Notes under the pieces: model-generated
The model's database searches: none
What the model was told of the DNA's origin: nothing
What the model saw: the letters and a program-made list of their open reading frames with translations, nothing else
Shown here: positions 43,388-51,906 of the stretch, in pieces
Position numbering within the stretch: the first letter of the stretch is position 1
Layout of the letters: every line of letters starts with the position of its first letter
Source: Candidatus Rokuibacteriota bacterium
GTDB taxonomy: Bacteria; Methylomirabilota; Methylomirabilia; Rokubacteriales; CSP1-6
Length of the DNA: 64,000 nt
Reading direction: 5' to 3'
Assembly (NCBI GenBank): GCA_016184125.1
Contig: JACPDG010000037.1
Location: forward strand, 171,502 to 235,501
Translations under genes and position numbers: made by a program

Positions 43388-45589
43388 TTACGCGACGAGG
43401 TAGACGGGGCTCGTCCACGCCTGCGCGCCGTCCTCCTGGGTCACCCTGATCCAGTAGGCGTGGCAGGCACCGCCGGGAGGCGTCTCGGTCACGTCGACTG
43501 CGAGGTCGCTCGTGAGGTCCCGTGCGGGCAGCCGTCGCATGAACACACGCAGGTCGACGCCGCCGGCCGGAAACGTCCGGGTCGCGCCGTCCGACAGGTC
43601 GATCAGCATCACGTCGAGATCGATGACGGGCGTGCGGAGCTTCAGCAGCACGTCCGCGGGCGCCTCCAGCTTGAGATCGATGCCGTCGTCGTCGCCGGTC
43701 GTGTTCGAGACGAACGTCACCTGCGTCGGCACGTGCTGGACGATGCCCTTCTCCGGATTCTCCATCGCCCACGGCGTCGCCTGCACGATCTTCCCCGCGG
43801 AGAGCTCGATGTGCCCGTCCCACCGCGTGAGCCGGTCACGGCCGCGGACGCGCGAGCCCGCCCACGCCACGCGGTAGCGATTGGATTTGTCGAACGAGGC
43901 GGCGGTGTACGGCGAGATCGTCTGGATGACGTCGATGCCCCGGAAGACGTCGATGCGCTCGATCGGGCCCGTCCCCACGACCCGGCCGGTGATCCGGACG
44001 GGCTGACCGGCCTCGAGGCGCCCCTCGGAGCCGATCACGAGCCCGTTGACCGCCAGCGTCACGTGGATCCGCTGCGCGGCGCTGACCGCGTAGCACCGGC
44101 GCGCGCGGAGCGCGTCGAAGACGCCGTCACGGGTCAGCGTGTCGGCGAGCACGCACGTCAGTCCTCCGTACGCGCCGAACGTCGCGGCGCCCGGATGACT
44201 CGCGCCCGGCCGCCCCTTGTGGCCGTCGGAGTTCGCGACCACGCCCACCTTGTAGCCCTGGCGGAGCGCGTCCTCGAACAGCCACTCGAACCGGCCCCAG
44301 TCGGAGTAGATCTCCACCAGTCGCTCGAGCTCGGGGTCGTGGAAGCCGAGGATGTCGGCGTACCGGCCGCCGACGTGCGGGATCAGCATCACGTCGTCGC
44401 GGCCGCGGAAGCGCGCGTAGAGCTCGGTGACCGGGAAGCAGTCCGTCTCCATGTCCGACGCGTCGTCGACCTCGGCGTGCGACGACCGGTGGAGGGCTGC
44501 GGCGTCGCCCTTGAAGACGACGTTCCGGTCCCCGCCGCCGGGCGTCATGCCGGACCACTCGTAGCCCATCAGCACGACCGAGCGCCCGTCCTCGTGATAG
44601 CGCCCGACGGTCTCGCCGAGTCGCTGCCACTGCTCGCCGCTCACCTGGAAGTCGTTCGCCTGGTGGCACATCGCGTCGAGCAGCGCGACGTCGCGCCCGA
44701 ACGTGAAGTACTCGTCGAGCGTCCCGGTCCCGACCGTCTCGCCCGTCTGGCCGTGCAGGTCGCCCCACCACGTCTTCGGCTCGCCTTCGGCCAGCGCGCG
44801 GATGATGTTCGAGTCATCCCGGTGGAAACCGAAGCTCACGACGATCCGGCTCTCCTCCCCGGCCTGCGCCAGGCGCAATCCGGAAAGGCGCACGACCGCG
44901 CGCTCCCCGCGACGAATGCGAACCGTGGGCGGCAGGCCTTCGAGCGGCGCGCCGGCGGTCGTGAGCCTCAGCTCGCCGTCGAACCGTTCGGCAGGGTTGC
45001 CCCACACGTCCTCGACCTTGACGACCGCGTCGAACGGCTCCCCCGCCCGCACCGTGGTCGGCGCCACGGCGACGAGGCGATGCAGACCGCCGCCGATCAC
45101 GTTCAGCGACGGCGACGCGGCGAGCGCGGTGTAGATCTCGGTTCCGAACGGATCCACCAGGACGCGGAACTCGAGCCCGCGCTCACGGAACGTCTGGGCG
45201 CGTGCGCCCGGGCTGCCGCCGCTCGTGTCGCCGATCGTCACGTGGAACTTGTCGCCGGGATAGAGCGAGCCGCCGCCGAGCGTCACCACGAAGCACTTGA
45301 ACCAGGGACGAGCGTAGCCGCGTGGCTCCCACGCGAGGCTCGCCGTCGCCGTCGGGCTCTTGCTCTCGACCCGCACCGTCGCGTAGTTCCGCGCCTTGGC
45401 GTCCGTGAATTGCGGGGTGCCCCAGTCGCACGCCAGGCGCGTGGCGATCTTCAGGCGGGCTCGCTCGTCGTACCCGTAGGCGCCCACCTCGTAGGTGATC
45501 GTCCACGTGCCGCTGTGGCCGGCGACGACGTCGTCCGCGGGCGTGATCCATGCGCGCCCGATGAAGTGCGGGTCCGTCCGGATCGGCAT
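43388..45589 (-). CDS. DUF3604 family protein (PHP-like metal hydrolase)
   Basis: 733 residues. Metal-site blocks of the PHP-like fold are visible: WWGDLHGQTGETVGTGT near residue 270, DVALLDAMCHQANDFQ, LMGYEWSGMTPGG, MLIPHVGGRYAD and VVANSDGHKGRPGASHPG. N-terminal 250 residues and the last 180 are beta-rich and lack known catalytic motifs. DUF3604 proteins are uncharacterised; the histidines and aspartates suggest a metal-dependent phosphoesterase or hydrolase. No signal peptide is seen. Confidence 0.87.
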   Translation of the reverse strand: MPIRTDPHFIGRAWITPADDVVAGHSGTWTITYEVGAYGYDERARLKIATRLACDWGTPQFTDAKARNYATVRVESKSPTATASLAWEPRGYARPWFKCFVVTLGGGSLYPGDKFHVTIGDTSGGSPGARAQTFRERGLEFRVLVDPFGTEIYTALAASPSLNVIGGGLHRLVAVAPTTVRAGEPFDAVVKVEDVWGNPAERFDGELRLTTAGAPLEGLPPTVRIRRGERAVVRLSGLRLAQAGEESRIVVSFGFHRDDSNIIRALAEGEPKTWWGDLHGQTGETVGTGTLDEYFTFGRDVALLDAMCHQANDFQVSGEQWQRLGETVGRYHEDGRSVVLMGYEWSGMTPGGGDRNVVFKGDAAALHRSSHAEVDDASDMETDCFPVTELYARFRGRDDVMLIPHVGGRYADILGFHDPELERLVEIYSDWGRFEWLFEDALRQGYKVGVVANSDGHKGRPGASHPGAATFGAYGGLTCVLADTLTRDGVFDALRARRCYAVSAAQRIHVTLAVNGLVIGSEGRLEAGQPVRITGRVVGTGPIERIDVFRGIDVIQTISPYTAASFDKSNRYRVAWAGSRVRGRDRLTRWDGHIELSAGKIVQATPWAMENPEKGIVQHVPTQVTFVSNTTGDDDGIDLKLEAPADVLLKLRTPVIDLDVMLIDLSDGATRTFPAGGVDLRVFMRRLPARDLTSDLAVDVTETPPGGACHAYWIRVTQEDGAQAWTSPVYLVA

Positions 45590-45668
45590 CTTGGTGATCG
45601 ACTCCTCTCCGTCACAGCGCCTCGACGGTCTGGGGACCGGAGTCCAATCTTATCGTGGGGGTGCGCAA

Positions 45669-45694
45669 GGGCGGGAGTTTCCCTGGCCCCTACA
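45669..45694 (-). repeat. 26-bp short repeat (family E), copy 1
   Basis: GGGCGGGAGTTTCCCTGGCC plus CCTACA on the plus strand. It matches 59242-59267 at 22 of 26 positions. Both copies lie 50-80 nt upstream of a minus-strand gene. Confidence 0.4.
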
Positions 45695-45818
45695 GCGCAC
45701 CCAGATACGCGTGCTGGACGTGCTCGCTCGCGGCGACGTCGGCCGACCGGCCCTCCAGCACGACGCGCCCCTGCTCCATCACGGACACGTCCACGCCGAT
45801 CAGTGTCGTCCCGCTCAT
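45690..45818 (-). pseudogene. Remnant of a LivF-type ABC transporter ATPase (C-terminal end)
   Basis: A 42-codon open frame contains VMEQGRVVLEGRSADVAASE and HVQHAYLGAL, the usual end of the branched-chain amino-acid transporter ATPase LivF. All catalytic parts (Walker A, signature, Walker B) are missing. It lies between the DUF3604 and RidA genes and is best read as what is left of a deleted liv operon. Confidence 0.6.
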
Positions 45819-45861
45819 CCCGCTCCCCTGCGCTTCACGGTTCGCCCGTCGATCTCGCCCG

Positions 45862-46362
45862 TCAGGGCGCCTCGACGCGGCCGCCCGCAGGCGCTGCGTC
45901 GCGCCGTACCGGCTCCGCTTCATGTCGCGCCCACCCGGCCTCGGGCGGCGACACGTCGTGGGGCGGGTCGTGCAGCACGGCAACGGCCGAGATCTCGATG
46001 AGCGCCGCCGGCCGCAGCAAGCCGGCCACGATCACGCCCGTCGCGACGGGATACGGAGGTCCGCCGAAGACCTCGCGCCGCACGTCGGCGGTCCTGCCGT
46101 AGTTCTCGGTCGTCGTGACGTACTCCGTGGTCGACACGATGTCCCGGAGCGAGCCACCGGCTGCGCGCAGCAGCGCATCGAACTTCCGGTAGATCTGCCG
46201 GGTCTGGGCCACGATGTCGCCCGGCCCGACGATCTGCATGTCGTCGTCGGTCGCCGTCGTGCCGGCGAGGAAGAGCAAGCTGCCGGCACGGACCGCGGGC
46301 GAGAACGTGTACCGGTCCGGCCACGGACCCGCGCTCACCAGCTCGAACCGCTTGTCGCTCAT
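45862..46362 (-). CDS. RidA/YjgF family protein
   Basis: 166 residues. The RidA core (about 1-130) shows YTFSPAVRAGSLLFLAGTTA, the YRKFDALLRAAGGSLRDIV helix and ALIEISAVAVL. RidA enzymes deaminate reactive enamines or imines, such as those released by PLP enzymes. The usual arginine of the active site appears in LLRPAALIEIS. About 30 extra C-terminal residues are Pro/Ala-rich. It heads towards an operon-like run with MaoC, hydrolase and two PLP aminotransferase genes on the same strand. Confidence 0.88.
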   Translation of the reverse strand: MSDKRFELVSAGPWPDRYTFSPAVRAGSLLFLAGTTATDDDMQIVGPGDIVAQTRQIYRKFDALLRAAGGSLRDIVSTTEYVTTTENYGRTADVRREVFGGPPYPVATGVIVAGLLRPAALIEISAVAVLHDPPHDVSPPEAGWARHEAEPVRRDAAPAGGRVEAP

Positions 46363-46393
46363 TCGCAGCCCCTCCGCACCGCCCCGGCGGCGG

Positions 46394-46867
46394 TCATCGC
46401 TGGCCCGTCGCCGCCGGCCGGCAGCGCACGAGGTAAACGTGAAAGCCGTCGAGCACCACCTCGCCGCGCTGGTTCTTCACTCTCGCCGCGAGCCGGAGGA
46501 TCCCGCGCTCCCCCTTTCTCTCGAGGCCGACCACCTCGTGCTCGGGATAGACGGTGTCGCCGACCAGGACCGGCTTCAGGAAACGGCAGCCCTGCTCGAG
46601 GAACGCGATCATCGACTCGTGCGTGCGGTGCGTGAGCGGCGATCCACCGACGGCCGTCATCCCCATCACCAAGAGTCCGTGCGCCACCCGTCCCTGGAAC
46701 TTCGTCTTGGTCCGGATGTACTCGTCGTCGTAGTGCAGCGGGTGGTTGTCGCCGGTCATGGCCGCAAAGAACGAGAAGTGCACGTCGTTGACGGTGCGGG
46801 ACGGGCTCTCCCACCGGTCGCCAAGCTTGAAGTCGTCGAACCAGAGCTGGTCGTCGCCGGTCGTCAT
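46394..46867 (-). CDS. MaoC-like acyl-CoA dehydratase
   Basis: 157-residue single hot-dog domain. The hydratase-2 motif FFAAMTGDNHPLHYDDEY (Asp and His catalytic pair) is near residues 33-50, and KFQGRVAHGLLVMGM follows. It should hydrate enoyl-CoA to (R)-3-hydroxyacyl-CoA. Its ATG overlaps the stop of an upstream micro-ORF as ATGA. Confidence 0.9.
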   Translation of the reverse strand: MTTGDDQLWFDDFKLGDRWESPSRTVNDVHFSFFAAMTGDNHPLHYDDEYIRTKTKFQGRVAHGLLVMGMTAVGGSPLTHRTHESMIAFLEQGCRFLKPVLVGDTVYPEHEVVGLERKGERGILRLAARVKNQRGEVVLDGFHVYLVRCRPAATGQR

Positions 46868-46950
46868 CGCGTGACTCCCTGGTGCGGACCGGGCGCCCGG
46901 AGCCCGCGCACCAGCAGGTCGGCGAGATGCCGCGTGACCGTCGACACCAC
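46864..46950 (-). CDS. Possible 28-codon upstream ORF coupled to the MaoC gene
   Basis: GTG start, reading STVTRHLADLLVRGLRAPG and a short end; its TGA overlaps the MaoC ATG. The frame is open for another 20 codons upstream without a start codon, so it may be the tail of a lost gene. Weak support. Confidence 0.25.
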   Translation of the reverse strand: MVSTVTRHLADLLVRGLRAPGPHQGVTR

Positions 46951-47034
46951 GAGGGACTGGCTCCCGGTCGGTTGTTTGAACGGCGGGTCAGACGGTATCG
47001 GGCGCGCGAGAGGGTGTCAAGCGCGCGGCCGGGC

Positions 47035-47880
47035 CTACGGCTCGTCGCAGGCGACGCCGTCGTGCTGCGCGGCGAAATAGAGCACCTGGCGCGCGAGCGC
47101 GGCGGGCATCAGGTTCTGGATGGTGTGGAACCGCGAGGGCACGTGGACGATCGTGAGGTCCTTGATCGCCTGCCGCAGCGCCTGCTCCTGCGTCTGGATC
47201 GTGACCGGCGCCTGCGCGGGATAGAGGCCGAGCACCGGCGTGCGGATGCGAGCGAGGTACGGCGTCGCGTCGACGCTCGACGCGATCCGCGACATCCGGA
47301 TCAGCACTTCCACGCGCGAGCGCCCCATCTCGTCGGCGTACCACCGCTGGAGCGCCGGATCGGTGCCGGCCGGGAACCGCGTGGCGGAGTTCGCCGCCTC
47401 GGCCCAGCCGCGCGATCCCATCGCGCGCAATGCGTCCTGCCAACTCGGGTGGCCGAACGCGAAGGTCTTCTGCGTATCGGTGTTGATCAGCACCGGCGCG
47501 GCGACGAGGCTCAGCGTCCGCAGCTCGTCCGGATGGGTGGCGGCCAGCACCATGCCGAGGATGCCGCCGAGCGACTCGCCGCAGTAGTGCACGGGCCCGC
47601 CGCCGAGCGCGTCGATGATCGCCACGAGATCCTCGATGTAACGCTCGACCGTCACGTCGCGATCGAGATCGGCCGGGACGTCGGACTGTCCGAGACCGCG
47701 GAGGTCGGGCCGCACGACCCGGTAGAACCGCGAGAGGTACGGCACCCAGCCGTACCAGAACCGCCCGGACCGACCGTAGCCGTGCTGGAGGATGAGGAAC
47801 GGCGCGTCCCGCCACGGATCGGTGAAGTCGTCGATCTCGTAGTGGAGCGTGGGCTGGCCTCTGCGCTCGAGCGTCGCCAT
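47035..47880 (-). CDS. Alpha/beta hydrolase
   Basis: 281 residues. The oxyanion region is LILQHGYGRSGRFWYGW. The nucleophile elbow GESLGG (Ser) is near residue 100, the acid is likely in the strand TPVLGLYPAQAP region, and the catalytic His is in VPSRFHTIQNLMP. VVRPDLRGLGQSD is typical of the haloperoxidase/epoxide-hydrolase group. Substrate unknown; the context of CoA and amine enzymes suggests ester or lactone cleavage in a catabolic path. Confidence 0.88.
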   Translation of the reverse strand: MATLERRGQPTLHYEIDDFTDPWRDAPFLILQHGYGRSGRFWYGWVPYLSRFYRVVRPDLRGLGQSDVPADLDRDVTVERYIEDLVAIIDALGGGPVHYCGESLGGILGMVLAATHPDELRTLSLVAAPVLINTDTQKTFAFGHPSWQDALRAMGSRGWAEAANSATRFPAGTDPALQRWYADEMGRSRVEVLIRMSRIASSVDATPYLARIRTPVLGLYPAQAPVTIQTQEQALRQAIKDLTIVHVPSRFHTIQNLMPAALARQVLYFAAQHDGVACDEP

Positions 47881-47898
47881 GTCGTCGGTCCTCGCTGA

Positions 47899-49188
47899 TC
47901 AATCAACGACGGCCAGCGCCGCGTCGAACGCCGCCAGCGTCTCGTCGATGTCCGCGTCCGTGTGCGCCAGCGAGACGTACATCTTCGCGCCCGGGATCAC
48001 GAAGACCCCGCGCCGGATCAGCTCGTGGCCCAGGCGCGCCGCGCGCTTGCCGTCGGCGTGCTTGAAGTCGCGGTCGGCCGTGATCCGTCGCGCGGGATCG
48101 ATGAACACCGGCTGCGCGATCGGCCCGTCGCCGATCGCCTGAAGCGCCACGTTCCGCCGGCGCGCGATCGCGGACATTCCGTCCCGGAGCGCACGGCCGA
48201 GCGCGTGCAGGCGCCCGTACACGCCGGGCTTCCGGAGCTCACCGAGCGCGGCGATGCCCGCGGTGCAGGCGATCGGATTGCCGGACAGCGTGCCGGAGAG
48301 ACCGGCGTACTCGAGCCCGCCCTTGCGGGCCGGGTTGGCGGTCTCCATGACGTCCGCGCGACCCGCGATCGCGGCGAGCGAGTAGCCGCACGTGAGCGCC
48401 TTGCCGTACGTCGCGAGGTCCGGCGTGACGCGGTAGTACTCCTGCCCGCCGCCGTACGCGAGCCGGAACCCGGTCACGACCTCGTCGAAGATGAGCACGG
48501 CGCCGATCCGACGGGTGAGGTCACGGAGCGCCTCGAGGAAGCCGGGCTCCGGACGGATCGCGCGCTGGAGCGGCTCGACGATGACCGCGGCGATCTCCTG
48601 ACCGTGCGTCTCGAAGACCTCGCGCGTCGCCGTCAGGTCGTTGAAGGGCACGATCAGCACGCTGTCGAGCGCGCCCTTCGGGATGCCGCCGACGTCCGGG
48701 ACCGCCGCCGGATATGGCGCCTCGCCCGTGCGCCAGTTGCCGACCATCGCGTAGTCGTGAAGTCCGTGCCAGCCGCCCTCGAACTTGAGGACCTTCTCGC
48801 GCTGCGTGAAGACGCGCGCCATGCGGATCGCGAACATCGTGGCCTCGGTCCCCGTCGACACGAAGCGCACCATGTCCGCGCACGGAACCGCCTGGCCAAC
48901 GGCTTCCGCGAGCCGGATCGTGGGCTCGCTCAGCCACTGGAACGTCGAGCCGCGCGCCGCCTGCGCCTGCACCGCGGCGACGATCGCGGGATGCGCGTGC
49001 CCCAGCAGCACCGGTCCCGAGCCGAGCACGTAGTCGATGTAGCGCTTGCCGCGCGTGTCCCAGACGTGGCTGCCCTCGCCGCGGTCGACGACGAATGCCA
49101 GCTCCGGTGGGAGATTCCACATCCACGTCGACCCGCCCGGAAGGTACTTCGCGGCAGCACCGAGCAAGCTGGCCGTCCGGTCGCTCAT
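47899..49188 (-). CDS. Class III PLP aminotransferase, glutamate-1-semialdehyde aminomutase-like
   Basis: 429 residues, fold type I. The PLP lysine is in ATYGKALTCGYSLAA, the ring-stacking Asp in IFDEVVTGFRLAYGG, and the phosphate-binding block in VSTGTEATMFAIR. LPGGSTWMWNLPP replaces the usual N-terminal PGG motif of HemL. It probably transaminates a non-protein amino acid or amine rather than taking part in haem synthesis. A 4-nt overlap joins it to the upstream paralogue. Confidence 0.88.
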   Translation of the reverse strand: MSDRTASLLGAAAKYLPGGSTWMWNLPPELAFVVDRGEGSHVWDTRGKRYIDYVLGSGPVLLGHAHPAIVAAVQAQAARGSTFQWLSEPTIRLAEAVGQAVPCADMVRFVSTGTEATMFAIRMARVFTQREKVLKFEGGWHGLHDYAMVGNWRTGEAPYPAAVPDVGGIPKGALDSVLIVPFNDLTATREVFETHGQEIAAVIVEPLQRAIRPEPGFLEALRDLTRRIGAVLIFDEVVTGFRLAYGGGQEYYRVTPDLATYGKALTCGYSLAAIAGRADVMETANPARKGGLEYAGLSGTLSGNPIACTAGIAALGELRKPGVYGRLHALGRALRDGMSAIARRRNVALQAIGDGPIAQPVFIDPARRITADRDFKHADGKRAARLGHELIRRGVFVIPGAKMYVSLAHTDADIDETLAAFDAALAVVD

Positions 49189-50516
49189 CGTCCACCTCTC
49201 TCGTGCTTCATCGCCGCGAGGGCGCGCTCCGTCGCCGAGATGAATTCGTCGATCTCGGCGTCGCCCATCGGCGTGGACAGGCACCCGAGCCCGTTGGTGC
49301 CGACCAGGACGCGCTGATCCAGCAGCTGCATGAACAGGCGCGTCATCCGCTCGTCGACCGCCGGATCGACGGTGTCGCGATAGGAGCGCGGCCGGTCCTC
49401 CGCCATCAGCAACCGGAACAGCGAGGCGTCGCCCATCACGACGCCCGGCACGCCGCTCGCGCGCAGGACCTCGTTCAGCCCATGCCGCAGCCGCGCGCCC
49501 ATCGCCTCGAGACGATCCCAGGCGGCCTGGTCGAGCGCGCCGAGCGTCGCGAGCCCGGCGCTCATGCTCACGGGATTCGCGCTGAACGTTCCGCCCGACG
49601 CGATCCGTGGTCCCTTGCTGCCCGGATCGAACACGGCCATGACCTCGGCCTTGCCACCCGTCGCGCCGACCGGGAATCCTCCGCCGATGATCTTCCCGAA
49701 CGTCGTGAGATCCGGATCGCCGCCATACCGCCCCTGGGCGCCCGACATGCCGACGCGGAACGAGATCACCTCGTCGAAGATCACCAGGATGCCGTGCGCG
49801 CGGGTGACCTGCCGGAGGAAGTCGAGGAACCCCTCGGCGGGCGGGATGAACCCCATGCGATTCGAGAGCGGATCGACGAGCACGGCCGCGATCTCGTGAC
49901 GATGCCGGGCCAGCAACCGCTCGGTCGCGTCCCGGTCGTTCCACGGGAGCACCAGCACCTCGACGACGCGATGCTTGGGAATGCCCCCACTCGACGGCAC
50001 GCTGGCCGGCTCGTCGGGCGGGCCCCAGCTCTCCGGTCCCGAGCTGAAGCTGACCTGCACGTCGTCGTAGTAGCCGTGGTACGCGCCCTCGAACTTCGCG
50101 ATGCGATCGCGGCCCGTGTACGCGCGTGCCGCCTTGATCGCCATCATCACGGCCTCGGTGCCCGAGTTCCCGAACCGGATCTGGTCGACGCCCGGCACGC
50201 GGTCCACGATCAGCCGCGCGAGGGCCACCTCCTCCGGGGTCGACGCCGCGAAGGCGCTTCCGCGCTCGAGCTGCGCGGTGACCGCCTCGATCACCGGGCG
50301 GAAGGCGTGGCCGTGGATCAGCGCCGTGAAGTTGTTGCTGGCGTCGAGCCGCTCGACGCCGTCGGCGTCGGTCACGCGGCAGCCACGCCCGGAGACCAGG
50401 TAGAACGGCCGCGGGCGGACCACGAAGTTCGCCTTGGAGCTCCCGCCGGGGATGACCGTGCGGGCCGCGTCCCACAGGCGTGCTGACGCCGAGTCGGGCT
50501 GGAGAAAGCGGTTCAT
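49185..50516 (-). CDS. Class III PLP aminotransferase, glutamate-1-semialdehyde aminomutase-like
   Basis: 443 residues, second GSAM-like enzyme. RFGNSGTEAVMMAIKAARA binds the phosphate, KFEGAYHGYYDD is the substrate-side loop, IFDEVISFRVG has the PLP aspartate and LTTFGKIIGGGFPVGA the PLP lysine. It is clearly divergent from the neighbouring paralogue, so the pair is not a recent duplication. The ATG overlaps the CaiB stop. The pair may act in succession or as a heteromer (inference). Confidence 0.88.
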   Translation of the reverse strand: MNRFLQPDSASARLWDAARTVIPGGSSKANFVVRPRPFYLVSGRGCRVTDADGVERLDASNNFTALIHGHAFRPVIEAVTAQLERGSAFAASTPEEVALARLIVDRVPGVDQIRFGNSGTEAVMMAIKAARAYTGRDRIAKFEGAYHGYYDDVQVSFSSGPESWGPPDEPASVPSSGGIPKHRVVEVLVLPWNDRDATERLLARHRHEIAAVLVDPLSNRMGFIPPAEGFLDFLRQVTRAHGILVIFDEVISFRVGMSGAQGRYGGDPDLTTFGKIIGGGFPVGATGGKAEVMAVFDPGSKGPRIASGGTFSANPVSMSAGLATLGALDQAAWDRLEAMGARLRHGLNEVLRASGVPGVVMGDASLFRLLMAEDRPRSYRDTVDPAVDERMTRLFMQLLDQRVLVGTNGLGCLSTPMGDAEIDEFISATERALAAMKHERGGR

Positions 50517-51724
50517 CGGATCACCTTTCGCGTGCGGAGATCACCGATCGCGCGGTCGTCGAGACCGAGCAGGTCACGCAGGACCTCGTCGGTGTGCTGG
50601 CCGAGGAGCGGCGGCGCGGCGGGCGGCGTCACGGGCGTCTCGGACAGTCGCAGCGGCGAGCGCAGCGCTCTCAGCGAACCGGCCGTCGGGTGGGGAATCT
50701 CGTGGACGAGGTCGCGCGCCCGGACCTCCTCGGATTCGAGCGACTCGGACATCGTGCGGACCGCGCCCGCGGGCAGGCCGGCCGCGTGGAAGCGCGCGAG
50801 CCAGTGCTCCCGCGTCTCGCGGAGGAACGTCTCGCGCAGCAGGCGGAACAGCTCGTCGCGGTTCGCGACACGAGCGGAGTTCGTGGAAAAGCGCGCGTCG
50901 CCCGCGACCTCGGGCCGCTCGAGCACGTCCCTGCACAGGCGGCGGAAGAGACGGTCGCTCGCGCACGCGATGTAGAACGGGCCCGTCGTGCTCTGGAAGA
51001 GGCTGACCGGCACGGCGGTCGGGTGCGTGTTGCCCATCTGCACCGGGTCCTTGCCGGACGTCAGGTAGTACGCGGCCGCGTTGCCGGTCGCGGCCACGCC
51101 GCAGTCGAGGAGCGACAGCTCGATCAGCTGTCCGCGGCCCGTGTCGCGGCGCGCGAGCAGCGCCGCGAGGACGGCGGACGTGGCGTAGAGCGCGGTGAAC
51201 GTGTCGATGATCGCGAGCGGATGGCGCAGCGGATCTCCCCCCGGCTCGCCGGTCATCGACATCATCCCGGACTCGGCCTGGAGGATCGGGTCGAAGCCGG
51301 CGCGCTCGGCGAACGGACCCGTGCGACCGTACGCCGAGATCGAGCAGTAGACGAGTGTGGGGTGCTCGGGCGCCAGCGTCTCGTAGTCGAGCCCGAACCG
51401 CTTCATCACGCCGGTGCGGAAGTTCTCGACGAGCACGTCGCTCCGGAGCGTGATCGCCTTCGCGATGTCGCGGCCCTCCGGCGTCCGCACGTCGAGCGCG
51501 ACGCCCTTCTTCGTCCGGTTGTACGCGAGGTAGAAGTGCGACTCGCCGCCGGCGTCCGGTGGCTTGATGGCGCGCGTCTCGTCGCCGTGCTCCGGCTCCT
51601 CGATCTTGATGACCTCGGCGCCGAGGTCGGCGAGCTGCATCGTGCAGAACGGACCGGCCAGCACGCGCGAGAAGTCCACCACGCGCACACCGGCCAGCGG
51701 CGGTCTCGGTGTCCCGGTCGTCAC
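50513..51724 (-). CDS. CaiB/BaiF family CoA transferase
   Basis: 403-residue type III CoA transferase. Family blocks: VVDFSRVLAGPFCTMQLADL, GAEVIKIEEPEHGD, the catalytic Asp in AGFDPILQAESGMMSMTG, and AAGLPAGAVRTMSE. It moves CoA between carboxylic acids. GTG 51724 is chosen because GGAG lies 6 nt upstream; ATG 51751 in frame is an alternative. The gene is first in a run with the two aminotransferases. A hybrid repeat separates it from the divergent Ldh-type gene. Confidence 0.89.
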   Translation of the reverse strand: MTTGTPRPPLAGVRVVDFSRVLAGPFCTMQLADLGAEVIKIEEPEHGDETRAIKPPDAGGESHFYLAYNRTKKGVALDVRTPEGRDIAKAITLRSDVLVENFRTGVMKRFGLDYETLAPEHPTLVYCSISAYGRTGPFAERAGFDPILQAESGMMSMTGEPGGDPLRHPLAIIDTFTALYATSAVLAALLARRDTGRGQLIELSLLDCGVAATGNAAAYYLTSGKDPVQMGNTHPTAVPVSLFQSTTGPFYIACASDRLFRRLCRDVLERPEVAGDARFSTNSARVANRDELFRLLRETFLRETREHWLARFHAAGLPAGAVRTMSESLESEEVRARDLVHEIPHPTAGSLRALRSPLRLSETPVTPPAAPPLLGQHTDEVLRDLLGLDDRAIGDLRTRKVIR

Positions 51725-51784
51725 GGCGCTCCATGATATCGTCGCGGGCATCGCGCGGGAAGGGCGCGCGACGGTGCGTGTCGG

Positions 51785-51893
51785 AGAATCGGAGGATCGA
51801 GGAGCGCCACGGCTTTGGCGGGTGCGTCCGCGCACCCCCCGGGGCGCTCCGAGCGCGGGGGGTGTGGGGGCCGTTTCGGGGCCCCCACGTCGC
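51785..51893 (-). repeat. Family A/B hybrid repeat in a divergent promoter region
   Basis: The left part has ATCGAGGAGCGCCACGGCTT and the nested GGTGCGTCCGCGCACC stem (family A). The right part ends GGGGGCCGTTTCGGGGCCCCCAC (family B-like). It lies between the divergent CaiB and Ldh genes, so it must sit inside or beside their promoters. Confidence 0.8.
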
Positions 51894-51906
51894 CAAGGAG
51901 GGTCGC

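Noticed and set aside
43460-46102. Plus-strand open frame of 880 codons opposite the DUF3604 gene
   Set aside because: Composition is Arg/Asp/Val-rich shadow sequence; the opposite strand encodes clear domain motifs.
46868-47034. Remnant of a longer gene between the MaoC and hydrolase genes
   Set aside because: The open stretch is short, has no start codon other than two adjacent GTGs and no recognisable family; it is listed only as a low-confidence micro-ORF.
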